Assembly (NCBI GenBank): GCA_963973455.1
Contig: CAXAZF010000006.1
Coordinates: 62,001 to 126,000, forward strand
Origin: Marixanthomonas sp002364245
GTDB taxonomy: Bacteria > Bacteroidota > Bacteroidia > Flavobacteriales > Flavobacteriaceae
DNA: 64,000 bases
Direction of reading: 5' to 3'
Shown here piece by piece: positions 51,393-60,619 of the stretch. A program made the position numbers and the translations under genes. Numbering within the stretch: the first letter of the stretch is position 1; every line of letters starts with the position of its first letter. The notes under the pieces were generated by a model, which was given only the letters and a program-made list of their open reading frames with translations, searched no databases and had not been told where the DNA came from.

Positions 51393-52741
51393 TATACAAA
51401 GAGTTTTTCAACCTTAGTAATGGATTGTGGCAAACAGCATATTACAATATGGTCACCATTTTTAATTTTGAAGTCACCCAATGCAATTAAACCTTCATCA
51501 TCCCTTATCACTCCACCTATTACCGCAGATCTGGGCAAGTCGATATCTTTAATTTTTTTGTTACACACTTTTGAGGATGAAGTAACTTTAAATTCAAGTA
51601 ACTCCGCATTCATATTATTCAGTTTGGTCATAGCTACAACCTCCCCTTTACGCACATACCTGAAAATATTATTCGCAGCCAGTAACTTTTTATTTATTAA
51701 AGTGTCAATTCCAATAGACTGCGACAACTGAAAATAGTCCATATTCTCGACCAAAGCAATGGTCTTTTTAACCCCTTTGGATTTTGCTACTAAACAAGAC
51801 ATAATATTGGTTTCGCTATTCCCGGTAACAGAAATAAAAGCATCCATTTCGTCGATAGACTCTTCTTGAAGTAAATCTACATTACGTCCATCGCCATTAA
51901 TAACAAGACAATTTGGGATATCGTCGGCAATTTCAAAAGCTTTGTCCTTACTACTTTCAATTAACTTTACCCTAAAGCTACTTTTACAAAGATCACGTGC
52001 AGTTTTGTAACCAATTTTACTTCCGCCAAGAATCATTACATTTTTAATATCTTCTCTTACTTTTCCAGTAAGTTGAAAAATTTCATCAACCCCTTTTTCG
52101 GTAGTTGTAAAATATACTTGATCCCCTTCTTTAAATTGTGTGTCACCACGTGGTATAAGTGTATATTGGGTTCCAAAGCGTTGTATAGCCAATGGCACGT
52201 ATTCCAAATCAGGGAACTTCTCCCCCACTTCTTTAACTGTTTTCCCTACAAATGCTGCTGTACGAGAGAGGTTTAAACCAATCATTGTTAAGGCTCCATC
52301 TTCAAACTCATATGTGTCATTAAAAGCACTTTGGTTTAGCAACAATGCAATTTCGCTTGCGGCAAGTGATTCTGGCGAAATTAGTTCGTCAATACCAAAC
52401 CGCGTGAAACCGACTTCTTCCTTTTTTTCTATAAATTCCGTGTTGGAAATTCGGGCTACTGTCCGTTTTGCCCCAAGCTGTTTAGCCAATACACATACCG
52501 TAATATTTGTTGTTTCGCTAGAAGTAACAGCTATAACTAAATCTGTAGAGTCAATTTTTGAATCCTTTAAAACTGAAATAGACGTGGCATCCCCCTTAAC
52601 AACTCGAATATCCAAATGGGTATCTGCGTAAGTTAATGATTCTTTATTGGTATCTATAAGCGTTATATCCTGAGATTCGAAGGATAGAAGTTTTGCTAAA
52701 TGAAATCCCACTTCACCGGCACCGGCAATAATAATCTTCAT
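51392..52741 (-). CDS. trkA: Trk potassium uptake regulator TrkA
   Basis: 449 aa cytoplasmic gating subunit with duplicated RCK_N/RCK_C domains. The first nucleotide motif is IIIAGAGEVGFHLAKLL at residues 2-18; the second is VMILGGSKIGYKTARDL near residue 234. RCK_C domains follow each (ending DQVYFTTTE and GDHIVICCLPQ). NAD(H)/ATP binding regulates TrkH. It has its own TAnnTTTG box 24 bases upstream and precedes trkH in a two-gene operon. Confidence 0.95.
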   Translation of the reverse strand: MKIIIAGAGEVGFHLAKLLSFESQDITLIDTNKESLTYADTHLDIRVVKGDATSISVLKDSKIDSTDLVIAVTSSETTNITVCVLAKQLGAKRTVARISNTEFIEKKEEVGFTRFGIDELISPESLAASEIALLLNQSAFNDTYEFEDGALTMIGLNLSRTAAFVGKTVKEVGEKFPDLEYVPLAIQRFGTQYTLIPRGDTQFKEGDQVYFTTTEKGVDEIFQLTGKVREDIKNVMILGGSKIGYKTARDLCKSSFRVKLIESSKDKAFEIADDIPNCLVINGDGRNVDLLQEESIDEMDAFISVTGNSETNIMSCLVAKSKGVKKTIALVENMDYFQLSQSIGIDTLINKKLLAANNIFRYVRKGEVVAMTKLNNMNAELLEFKVTSSSKVCNKKIKDIDLPRSAVIGGVIRDDEGLIALGDFKIKNGDHIVICCLPQSITKVEKLFV

Positions 52742-52765
52742 AAATATCTCCTAAAATAAGTGCTG

Positions 52766-52773
52766 CAAAGTTA
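52766..52773 (-). promoter_or_regulatory. -7 promoter box for trkAH
   Basis: Minus-strand TAACTTTG fits TAnnTTTG, 24 bases before the trkA ATG at 52741. Confidence 0.5.
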
Positions 52774-52832
52774 TATAATTTAAAATTAGTTATAGACACC
52801 TATTTGTTAATCTCTTTTACTGAAAGAGTTAC

Positions 52833-52861
52833 TTGCAAATACCAAAAAAAACGTAGTTTTG
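52833..52861 (+). promoter_or_regulatory. Promoter of ubiE/menG-sprT
   Basis: TTG at 52833-52835 and TAGTTTTG at 52854-52861 with an 18-base spacer form a good -33/-7 pair. The ATG follows 8 bases after the -7 box, giving a leader of only a few bases. Confidence 0.6.
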
Positions 52862-52869
52862 CTCCCGCT

Positions 52870-53601
52870 ATGACTTCAGAAAAAAAAGTAACACCTTATA
52901 AAGATTCTGCTGAAAACAAAAAGCAGCAGGTAGAAAAAATGTTTGATACCATTTCAGGTGAATATGACGGTTTAAACCGCGTTATTTCATTAGGAACTGA
53001 TATTAAATGGAGAAAGAAGGTTATTAAAATGGTTGCCGAAACCAAACCGGATTCTATTCTAGATATCGCAACCGGCACAGGAGACCTTGCTTTACAATTT
53101 GCCCAAAACACACAAGCTTCTAAAATTATTGGGCTAGACCTTTCAGAAGGGATGCTTTCTGTTGCACGTGAAAAGGCAAAAGAAATTGAAAATACAGTTG
53201 AATTTGTAAAAGGTGATTCTGAGGCGTTGCCTTTTGAAGACAATTCGTTCGATGCAATTACTGTTTCTTTCGGGATTCGAAATTTTGAAAATTTAGAAAA
53301 AGGATTGTCTGAAATTTTAAGAGTTTTGAAAAACGGTGGCATTTTCGTTATTTTGGAAACTTCAGTACCTACTAAGTTCCCTTTTAAACAAGGATATTCC
53401 ATATACGCCAAAGGAATTTTACCAGTTATTGGGAGTATATTTTCAAAAGATAAAGTGGCGTACAAATATTTAAGTGAAAGTGCTTCAGTTTTTCCCCATG
53501 GAGAAGCCCTCAACAATATTTTACGTAAAATTGGGTTTATAGAAGTGAAAAACAAACCGCAAACATTTGGCGTAGCCACCATATATATAGCTACTAAATA
53601 A
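52870..53601 (+). CDS. ubiE: Demethylmenaquinone methyltransferase
   Basis: 243 aa from the ATG at 52870; the longer frame from 52804 runs through the promoter. Final C-methylation of demethylmenaquinone, the only quinone expected in this group. Motifs: MFDTISGEYDGLNRVISLG, ILDIATGTGDLALQFAQ, GLDLSEGMLSVA, DSFGIRNFEN-type block (SFGIRNFENLEKG) and VLKNGGIFVILETSVPT. sprT starts 2 bases after the stop, an order I recall from other Flavobacteria. Confidence 0.94.
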   Translation: MTSEKKVTPYKDSAENKKQQVEKMFDTISGEYDGLNRVISLGTDIKWRKKVIKMVAETKPDSILDIATGTGDLALQFAQNTQASKIIGLDLSEGMLSVAREKAKEIENTVEFVKGDSEALPFEDNSFDAITVSFGIRNFENLEKGLSEILRVLKNGGIFVILETSVPTKFPFKQGYSIYAKGILPVIGSIFSKDKVAYKYLSESASVFPHGEALNNILRKIGFIEVKNKPQTFGVATIYIATK

Positions 53602-53603
53602 AT

Positions 53604-54311
53604 ATGAAGAAATTATTTTTTGTACTTGCCATATTACTATTCGCAGAAAGCGCTCAAGCACAGCTTTTTAATAAAGAACGACTGGCAAACCGAGAAACAT
53701 TTGACCAGCGTTTTCTTACATGGGGTTATTTTTTAGGGTTTAACAGTTATGATTTTAAATTCGAATATGAAAACGAAAACCCCAATGACAGAACAGACAT
53801 TCTTGTAGACGGCGATGTTGGATTTAACGTTGGTCTTATAGGAGATATGCGAGTAAACGATTATGTTAACATTCGTTTGGAGCCTGGCTTGTACTACACC
53901 CAACGAAACCTTCGGTTTCCCGGTTTTGAAGAAGAAAAAGACATATTGCGCGAAGTAAAATCTACTTACATTCACGTTCCTTTGCTGGTAAAACTTTCTA
54001 CCAAAAGATTGAACAACTTTAAGCCTTTTATTGTTGGTGGGATTTCAACTTCTTTAAATTTATCTAGTAATGAAGGAAACCCGCAAGACAACTCAGGCGG
54101 AGAATTTAGGATGACTAAAACCACCAATTATTTTGAGCTTGGGTTTGGTATCGATTTTTATCTTTATTACTTTAAATTTACCCCTTCCATTCGTGGCGTA
54201 TTTGCTACAAGTGACGAGTTGGTACCAGATGAAGATCCAAACAGCCCTTGGACCGGCAACATTAGTAAAATGTCCACACGAGGTATTTTTATCAATTTTA
54301 CATTTCAGTAA
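53604..54311 (+). CDS. sprT: Type IX secretion protein SprT/PorT
   Basis: 235 aa. Signal peptide MKKLFFVLAILLFAESAQAQ, then an eight-stranded outer-membrane beta barrel (outer membrane beta-barrel family): LTWGYFLGFNSYDFKF, GFNVGLIGDMRVNDYVNIRLEPGLYY, YIHVPLLVKLSTK, FKPFIVGGIS, and the aromatic end GIFINFTFQ. PorT/SprT is required for type IX secretion, and its place behind ubiE/menG supports the call. Its 3' end overlaps the convergent rRNA methyltransferase gene by 14 bases. Confidence 0.85.
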   Translation: MKKLFFVLAILLFAESAQAQLFNKERLANRETFDQRFLTWGYFLGFNSYDFKFEYENENPNDRTDILVDGDVGFNVGLIGDMRVNDYVNIRLEPGLYYTQRNLRFPGFEEEKDILREVKSTYIHVPLLVKLSTKRLNNFKPFIVGGISTSLNLSSNEGNPQDNSGGEFRMTKTTNYFELGFGIDFYLYYFKFTPSIRGVFATSDELVPDEDPNSPWTGNISKMSTRGIFINFTFQ

Positions 54312-55023
54312 ATCGCCGAGCCTCGCTTAACAAAATTGCAGTTGCGGTTGCTACATTCAAGCTTTCTGTTGTTTGATTGCCAAACTGCGGAATAGTTATC
54401 TTTTCAGTAATCAGTTTTTCAATAGATTGTGAAACGCCATTTGCCTCATTCCCCATCACGATAATAGCATCTTGCTCAAGTTTTTGGCGATAAACATCCT
54501 TTCCATCCATAAAAGCGCCATAAATGGGCAATGATGTTTCTTTCAGATAGTTTTCTATGTCTATATATTTAATTGAAACGCGAGCGAGTGATCCCATCGT
54601 CGCCTGTACAACTTTTGGGTTGTAGCAATCTGTAGTATCAGTAGAGCATATTAATTGTTTTACACCAAACCAATCGCATAGTCTAATGATGGTTCCTAAA
54701 TTTCCCGGGTCACGGATTGCATCTAGTGCAATGATCAAGCCGTTTGTTTCGATAGGTTTTGATTCAGGGATTTCAAAAACAGCTAATGATGTATTTGCCG
54801 TTTTTAAAAAGCTTATTTTTTGAAGCTCAGCTTGTGTAACGTAAAAATCATGTTCAGCAGTAATTTCATTTTCATTTACAGAAAAAAAAGAATGAATCTT
54901 TAGGTTTTCTTGTTTTAATTCTGAAATAACTTTAAGACCTTCGCCCACAAAAAGGCCGTATTTTTCTCGGTACTTTTTTTGCTGTAAACTCGTTATTAAC
55001 TTTATTTTACTTTTACTTATCAA
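54298..55023 (-). CDS. TrmH/SpoU-family RNA methyltransferase
   Basis: 241 aa. An N-terminal substrate-binding part (ITSLQQKKYREKYGLFVGEG) and a C-terminal SPOUT knot with ALDAIRDPGNLGTIIRLCDWF, IIVMGNEANGVSQSI and the final knot ITIPQFGNQTTESLNVATATAILL. It 2'-O-methylates a ribose in rRNA or tRNA; the exact site is unknown. The start is TTG at 55023, because no ATG or GTG lies before the conserved N-terminal helix. It is divergent from tamL with 12 bases between the outermost possible starts. Confidence 0.9.
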   Translation of the reverse strand: MISKSKIKLITSLQQKKYREKYGLFVGEGLKVISELKQENLKIHSFFSVNENEITAEHDFYVTQAELQKISFLKTANTSLAVFEIPESKPIETNGLIIALDAIRDPGNLGTIIRLCDWFGVKQLICSTDTTDCYNPKVVQATMGSLARVSIKYIDIENYLKETSLPIYGAFMDGKDVYRQKLEQDAIIVMGNEANGVSQSIEKLITEKITIPQFGNQTTESLNVATATAILLSEARRFTEM

Positions 55024-55030
55024 ATTATAG

Positions 55031-55038
55031 TATTTTTG
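55031..55038 (+). promoter_or_regulatory. -7 promoter box for tamL
   Basis: TATTTTTG fits TAnnTTTG. It contains the in-frame TTG at 55036, arguing that translation starts further downstream, most likely at TTG 55060. Confidence 0.5.
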
Positions 55039-55059
55039 AATTTAAGTAAACCTGAACAC

Positions 55060-57615
55060 TTGGCCCAAACCCTCACAAAAATAGCATTATTTTTAGGAGT
55101 AACTACACTGTTTCTATCCTGTAACGCCGTAAAACGCGTACCGGACGATCAATTTTTGCTTATAGAAAACACAATCATTGTTGATAGCCTAGAAATAAAA
55201 GACGATAGAGTATATAGTCAATTAAAGCAAAAACCAAATCCTAAAATACCAGTGATAGGTCTTCCACTGGGTCTTCATATTTATAATTTGGCTGATCCAT
55301 ACCCAGACTCTACTTATCAAAAATGGTTACACAAAAAACCGAATCGAGAAAAGCGGTTAATCAAATTTATTTCAGAAAAACAGGTAGAGGAAATTGGCAA
55401 TAGTTATGTAGGCCTCAATAAATGGCTACAAAAATCTGGAGATGAACCCGTTATTATCGATAAAGAAAAAAGTGAAAGTTCTAAAGAACGGTTAGAGCGC
55501 TATTATGCTAGTTATGGATATTTTAATACTGAGGCAGATTACACAATAACACCCCTTGAAAAGAAGAAAAAAAGAGCCTCTATTACATATAATGTCAAGA
55601 GACATCAAGCTTATTTTGTAGATTCCATAAAAAAAGAAATCGCATCTCCAGTAGTCGATTCCCTTTTTCAAGAATCTATTGCTAATACATTTATAAAATC
55701 TGGTAAGCAATACGATGCAAGTGATTTTGTGGATGAACGAGACAGGTTAACCATTCAGTTTAGAAATTCTGGTTTATATCATTTTGATCAGGACTATGTA
55801 GGTTTTGAAGCTGATACTGTAAACACAGGACACAAAGCCAATATAAAATACCAAATACCAAATCGGGAAGTAACCGAAGGCGACAGCACGTATACAGAAC
55901 CATTTAAAGTACATACTGTAAATGAAATTCGTATTGTGACAGATTTTAGCTATGAAAACCGAAACGAAACCCCAACAGATTCAGTGGAATATGAAGGTTA
56001 TAAGTTATACAGTTTTGACAAATTAAAATACAACCCCAAAGCTATTACCGATGCCATTTCTATCACTCCAAATTCCATTTTTAAAGATATAGACCGAACA
56101 TTGACTTATAACCAAATAAATGACCTTAAGGTTTTTAAATATCCAAACATCAGTTATCAAGATGACCCAAGGGACACAACAGGAACCAAACTAATTACAA
56201 CAATCCTGCTCACACCAAGAAAAAAATACAATTTAGGGGTAGATTTTGATGCATACACCTCTACCATTCAACAATTTGGAATTGGTTTTAGTTCTACTTT
56301 TCAAATAAGAAACGTCTTTAGAGGGGCTGAAATTTTAGAAATTTCAGGCCGTGGGAGCGTTGGTTCTTCCGCAGATAAAGAAGGTGGTTTTTTCAATACT
56401 TCAGATGTTGGCGGCGATGTTAAGCTTTCATTTCCCAGAATTTTATTCCCTGTAAATACTGATCGTTTCATTAAAAAATACATGTCCCCTTCCACCGAAA
56501 TAAGTGTTGGCTTTAGCGCACAGAACAATATAGGCTTGGATAGGCAAAACCTAAATGCAATCTTTAATTACCGCTGGAAACCTAAAAAAACACGTACTAA
56601 CCAGTTTAACCTAGCTAACATTCAATATGTACGAAACCTTAGAACAGACAATTATTTTAATGTTTATAAAAGCACCTATAGTCGTTTGAATGAGATTGCT
56701 CAGGAAATAGGATATGATTTTATGGAAGACCCAACCGGAGACCCAAAATTGGGCATTCCAGATGAAGCTAATCAATTTATTGATGACATACTAAACAGAA
56801 GTCTGCCAAACACTGTTTCTTCAGAAATTTATAGTGAGGTTTTGGGTATAGCAGAACGTAAATTTAGACTTACGGAAGACAACCTTATTTTCGCCTCAAA
56901 CTTTACCTGGACACGTGATACCCGCGAAAATATTTACGACAATAACTTTTCTCGGCTACGCTGGAAACTGGAAAGTGCCGGTAATTTTTTATCGCTAGCA
57001 TCCAAAGCGACCGGACAGGAAAAAAATGCCAACGGCAATTACGAAACCTTAGGTGTTGCCTATTCTCAGTACATAAAAGGTGAAACCGAATATATAAAAC
57101 ATTGGGCGTTGAACGACGATAACATTCTTGCCGTTCGAGCATTTGGTGGTATTGCAATCCCTTACGGAAACAGCAATACCATACCTTTTACCAGAAGTTA
57201 TTTTGCGGGTGGTGCCAACGATAACAGAGGATGGCGAGCCTACGATTTAGGTCCTGGCAGCAGTGGTGGTATTCTAGATTTTAATGAAGCAAACTTTAAA
57301 CTTGCTTTTAATGCAGAATACCGATTTACTATTTTAGGAGCATTTAAAGGAGCTTTTTTTGTTGATGCAGGAAACATTTGGAATGTTCTTGACAACGAAG
57401 ATAGGGAGTCCTTTAAGTTTAATGGAATCCAAGACCTAAAAGAACTGGGTGTTGCCTCTGGACTTGGCCTTCGTTACGACTTTGGTTTTTTTGTACTAAG
57501 ATTTGACATAGGCTTTAAAACACACGATCCTGCCAGACCAGTTGGCGAACGATGGTTTAAAGATTATAATTTTCAAAATGCAGTCTATAATATAGGTATA
57601 AACTATCCCTTCTAA
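55060..57615 (+). CDS. tamL: TamL-type BamA/TamA family outer-membrane lipoprotein
   Basis: 851 aa if started at TTG 55060, 859 aa from TTG 55036; the reading frame has no early ATG. A lipoprotein leader ends TTLFLSC (Cys21). POTRA-like repeats occupy about residues 30-380, with AVKRVPDDQFLLIEN at the mature N-terminus. A 16-strand Omp85 barrel follows, containing the surface-antigen block TRSYFAGGANDNRGWRAYDLGPG (here the R-G-W/RGF-type motif) and ending YNIGINYPF. It pairs with TamB-like proteins in the inner membrane for outer-membrane biogenesis. Confidence 0.88.
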   Translation: MAQTLTKIALFLGVTTLFLSCNAVKRVPDDQFLLIENTIIVDSLEIKDDRVYSQLKQKPNPKIPVIGLPLGLHIYNLADPYPDSTYQKWLHKKPNREKRLIKFISEKQVEEIGNSYVGLNKWLQKSGDEPVIIDKEKSESSKERLERYYASYGYFNTEADYTITPLEKKKKRASITYNVKRHQAYFVDSIKKEIASPVVDSLFQESIANTFIKSGKQYDASDFVDERDRLTIQFRNSGLYHFDQDYVGFEADTVNTGHKANIKYQIPNREVTEGDSTYTEPFKVHTVNEIRIVTDFSYENRNETPTDSVEYEGYKLYSFDKLKYNPKAITDAISITPNSIFKDIDRTLTYNQINDLKVFKYPNISYQDDPRDTTGTKLITTILLTPRKKYNLGVDFDAYTSTIQQFGIGFSSTFQIRNVFRGAEILEISGRGSVGSSADKEGGFFNTSDVGGDVKLSFPRILFPVNTDRFIKKYMSPSTEISVGFSAQNNIGLDRQNLNAIFNYRWKPKKTRTNQFNLANIQYVRNLRTDNYFNVYKSTYSRLNEIAQEIGYDFMEDPTGDPKLGIPDEANQFIDDILNRSLPNTVSSEIYSEVLGIAERKFRLTEDNLIFASNFTWTRDTRENIYDNNFSRLRWKLESAGNFLSLASKATGQEKNANGNYETLGVAYSQYIKGETEYIKHWALNDDNILAVRAFGGIAIPYGNSNTIPFTRSYFAGGANDNRGWRAYDLGPGSSGGILDFNEANFKLAFNAEYRFTILGAFKGAFFVDAGNIWNVLDNEDRESFKFNGIQDLKELGVASGLGLRYDFGFFVLRFDIGFKTHDPARPVGERWFKDYNFQNAVYNIGINYPF

Positions 57616-57630
57616 ACCACTAAAAATTCT

Positions 57631-57638
57631 TACTTTTG
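57631..57638 (+). promoter_or_regulatory. -7 promoter box for fbaA-accD
   Basis: TACTTTTG fits TAnnTTTG, 19 bases before the fbaA ATG at 57658. Confidence 0.5.
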
Positions 57639-57657
57639 TGGTAAAATAACTTAAACT

Positions 57658-58725
57658 ATGAATCATTCCATCCAGCCCGGAGTAGCAACCGGACGCGAAG
57701 TTCAAAAAATACACCAATACGCTAAAGAAAAAGGCTTTGCTATGCCTGCAGTAAACGTTGTTGGCTCCAATACCATCAATACTGTTATGGAAACGGCTGC
57801 TGCACTAAACTCGCCCGTAATTATACAATTTTCAAACGGAGGTGCTTATTTTAATGCAGGTAAAGGACTGAGCAACGAAAACGAAAAAGCCGCTATTTTA
57901 GGCGGTGTTGCCGGTGCAAAACACATTCATGATTTAGCTGAAGCATACGGCGCTACGGTTATTTTACATACTGATCACGCTGCAAAAAAATTATTACCTT
58001 GGATCGACGGTTTGCTGGATGCTGGAGAGCAATTTTATAAAGAAAAAGGAAAGCCACTGTTCAGCTCGCATATGATTGATCTTTCAGAAGAACCTCTTGA
58101 GGAAAATATTGAAATTTCGAAAAAATATTTGGAGCGCATGAGCAAAATGGGAATGACGCTCGAAATTGAATTAGGTATTACCGGCGGTGAAGAAGATGGT
58201 GTTGACAATACAGATGTAGATTCTTCAAAACTGTACACGCAGCCTGAGGAAGTAGCCTATGCATACGAAGAACTTATGAAAGTAAGCGATCAATTTACAA
58301 TTGCTGCTGCCTTCGGAAATGTACACGGTGTTTACAAGCCTGGGAATGTGAAATTAACGCCTGTTATTCTGAAAAACTCACAAGAGTATGTTCAGAAAAA
58401 ATTCAATACTGGCCACAATCCTATCGACTTTGTTTTTCACGGTGGAAGCGGTTCTACAGTTGAAGAAATAAGAGAAGCAATTGGATACGGTGTTATTAAA
58501 ATGAACATAGACACCGATTTACAATATGCTTTTAATGAAGGGGTTCGTGACTATGTAACCAAGAACATTGACTATTTAAAAACACAAATAGGAAATCCTG
58601 AAGGTGATGAAGTGCCCAATAAAAAATATTACGACCCAAGAAAGTGGTTGCGCGAAGGCGAACTGACTTTTAAAAAGCGATTAGAAAAGGCTTTTGAAGA
58701 CCTTAACAACGTAAACACATTATAA
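57658..58725 (+). CDS. fbaA: Class II fructose-bisphosphate aldolase
   Basis: 355 aa zinc aldolase of glycolysis/gluconeogenesis. Class IIa signatures: FAMPAVNVVGSNTINTVMETA, the zinc and catalytic block ILHTDHAAKKLLPW, LEIELGITGGEEDGVDN, FGNVHGVYKPGNVKL and FVFHGGSGSTVEEI, ending with KMNIDTDLQYAF. Length fits class IIa. accD follows 18 bases after the stop. Confidence 0.95.
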   Translation: MNHSIQPGVATGREVQKIHQYAKEKGFAMPAVNVVGSNTINTVMETAAALNSPVIIQFSNGGAYFNAGKGLSNENEKAAILGGVAGAKHIHDLAEAYGATVILHTDHAAKKLLPWIDGLLDAGEQFYKEKGKPLFSSHMIDLSEEPLEENIEISKKYLERMSKMGMTLEIELGITGGEEDGVDNTDVDSSKLYTQPEEVAYAYEELMKVSDQFTIAAAFGNVHGVYKPGNVKLTPVILKNSQEYVQKKFNTGHNPIDFVFHGGSGSTVEEIREAIGYGVIKMNIDTDLQYAFNEGVRDYVTKNIDYLKTQIGNPEGDEVPNKKYYDPRKWLREGELTFKKRLEKAFEDLNNVNTL

Positions 58726-58743
58726 CCTTAAAACTCCTCAACT

Positions 58744-59610
58744 ATGTCTTGGTTTAAAAGAACTAAAAAAGGAATTCAAACCCCTACCGAAGAGAAAAAA
58801 GACGTCCCAAAAGGATTATGGTATAAGTCTCCTACAGGAAAAATTGTTGATTCTGAAGAGCTTGAACAAAACTTTTACGTAAGCCCTGAAGATGGCTACC
58901 ACGTTAGGATAGGAAGCAATGAATATTTTGAATTGCTTTTTGACAACAATAAGTACAAAGAGCTGGATAAAAATTTAACTTCTAAAGATCCTTTAAAGTT
59001 TGAGGACAAGAAAAAATATCCAGATCGTTTAAAAGATGCCCAAAAGAAAACCGGTCTTAAGGATGCAGCTCGTACGGCTGTAGGAAAATCTATGGGTAAA
59101 GATTTAGTGGTTGCCTGTATGGATTTTAGTTTTATTGGCGGTTCTATGGGGAGCGTAGTGGGCGAAAAAATTGCCCGAGCAGCAGATTATTCGCTAAAAA
59201 AGAAAATCCCACTTATGATTATTTCAAAAAGTGGTGGTGCCCGTATGATGGAAGCCGTCCTTTCTTTAATGCAGTTGGCAAAAACAAGTGCTAAATTAGC
59301 ACAATTGTCAGATGCCGGTATTCCATATATTTCTTTATGTACTGATCCTACTACAGGAGGGACAACCGCTTCCTTTGCTATGTTGGGAGATATAAATATT
59401 AGCGAACCAGGAGCCTTAATTGGTTTTGCCGGGCCACGAGTAGTAAGAGATACTACAGGCCAAGAACTACCTGACGGGTTTCAAACCGCAGAGTTTTTAA
59501 AAGAACATGGCTTTTTAGATTTTATCACGCATCGTAAGGATTTAAAAACTCGTGTAAATCAATATTTAGATTTAGTTCTAAATAGACCTATGCGAGAAAA
59601 AACAGCATAA
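58744..59610 (+). CDS. accD: Acetyl-CoA carboxylase carboxyltransferase subunit beta, without zinc-ribbon cysteines
   Basis: 288 aa. The carboxyltransferase half that, with AccA, transfers CO2 from carboxybiotin to acetyl-CoA for fatty acid synthesis. The core is intact: VACMDFSFIGGSMGSVVGEKI, SKSGGARMMEAVLSLMQLAKT, CTDPTTGGTTASFAMLGDI and EPGALIGFAGPRVV. The N-terminal region, which in E. coli is a Cys4 zinc ribbon, aligns as LWYKSPTGKIVDSEELEQNF and YVSPEDGYHVRI (residues 25-56) with every cysteine replaced. The spacing is otherwise kept. AccA is not in the window. Confidence 0.95.
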   Translation: MSWFKRTKKGIQTPTEEKKDVPKGLWYKSPTGKIVDSEELEQNFYVSPEDGYHVRIGSNEYFELLFDNNKYKELDKNLTSKDPLKFEDKKKYPDRLKDAQKKTGLKDAARTAVGKSMGKDLVVACMDFSFIGGSMGSVVGEKIARAADYSLKKKIPLMIISKSGGARMMEAVLSLMQLAKTSAKLAQLSDAGIPYISLCTDPTTGGTTASFAMLGDINISEPGALIGFAGPRVVRDTTGQELPDGFQTAEFLKEHGFLDFITHRKDLKTRVNQYLDLVLNRPMREKTA

Positions 59611-59643
59611 AAAAAAGCAGCCAAATTTGGCTGCTTTTTTTTT
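59609..59643 (+). terminator. Terminator after accD
   Basis: A 30-base perfect palindrome, AAAAAAGCAGCCAAA / TTTGGCTGCTTTTTT, followed by more T residues. A tracts on the left allow it to serve the convergent lipoprotein gene too. Confidence 0.9.
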
Positions 59644-59662
59644 ATTATCATAATATGATGTG

Positions 59663-60496
59663 TTAAGCTCCAACAGGAAACTCTTGACCATTTATTGTTA
59701 TTGTGGCTTGTGCATCGCACTCACCCTCTCCAAAATCGATAGTTGCGGTAATATTTTGTTGTTCTATGGCAAGAACTCCGCTTACCAACCACAAACAAGA
59801 CATTTTTTTAACCAATTGTTCGGTAACTTCTCCAGAACGTTCAAAACCATTACTCAATGTAGTGTTCCAGTTTCCAGTAATGTGGTATATATTATCGGCC
59901 CAATTTCCACTTCCTACACCTTCAACCCACTCTACTACCCTAGTGCCAATTCGAGTAGCCAATACATCTGTTTCCGAAAAGCTAACCGTTATAGATTCGT
60001 TTACTGTCGACTCTGGATTACCATTTTCATTTTCTAGTTTACGAACTATTTCACCTTCACCTTCTACTCCGTTTCCATTATAAAAGTAATTTTCAAAAGT
60101 ATACGTTATAGTTCGCGAACCGTTTTCAAAAGGGCCGTATTCCATTATAATTTTTCCAGAAACAATCGCTCCATTAAATAGTTGGCATTCCTCTCCAAAA
60201 TCCAGGGTTATCGTACCGCCATTACCATTAGGCTCTAACGTGATAATTGTACAATCTGGGAATAAAGATTCTACAGTATTTCCTCTATTTTCGCCATTTA
60301 CTTCTACATAGCCGTTTTCCATTACGCTTAAACTTCCTTCTACTATGTTATCAGTTTTGGTTGCCAATGCTGTATTCTCAACGGAGTAGTTCGCTTCGGT
60401 TTCCTCTATTGTATCATTGTCGTCAGAACAAGCTACAAAGAGAAGCCCAACTACTAAAAGCGCAAATAGTTTGATTTTAATTACGTTTGTTTTCAT
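59663..60496 (-). CDS. Lipoprotein of unknown function with repeated T-x-DFG motif
   Basis: 277 aa. Lipoprotein leader MKTNVIKIKLFALLVVGLLFVAC (Cys23) followed by the acidic SDDNDT spacer typical of surface-exposed flavobacterial lipoproteins. The body is beta-rich. A motif recurs near residues 95-120 and at the very end: GGTITLDFGEECQLFNGAIVS and NITATIDFGEGECDAQATIT, which suggests two related beta domains. I do not recognise a named family. It stands alone on the minus strand. Confidence 0.7.
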   Translation of the reverse strand: MKTNVIKIKLFALLVVGLLFVACSDDNDTIEETEANYSVENTALATKTDNIVEGSLSVMENGYVEVNGENRGNTVESLFPDCTIITLEPNGNGGTITLDFGEECQLFNGAIVSGKIIMEYGPFENGSRTITYTFENYFYNGNGVEGEGEIVRKLENENGNPESTVNESITVSFSETDVLATRIGTRVVEWVEGVGSGNWADNIYHITGNWNTTLSNGFERSGEVTEQLVKKMSCLWLVSGVLAIEQQNITATIDFGEGECDAQATITINGQEFPVGA

Positions 60497-60619
60497 ATTG
60501 TTTCTTTTAGGTTTGTTAATTCTATAACGTTAAAAGTCTTTATTTAATATATTATGAAAAGGGTTATTTTAAGACACCTTACTATTGTTAAAGAATTAGT
60601 CTTAAGTAAGTAAAAATGT

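Noticed and set aside
52804..52869. Upstream start for ubiE
   Set aside because: The extra codons run through a good -33/-7 promoter pair and are not part of the protein family.
52896..53582. Long antisense reading frame of 228 codons opposite ubiE
   Set aside because: It lies wholly inside a well-supported methyltransferase gene, has no leader or family motif, and is rich in residues produced by reading a coding strand backwards.
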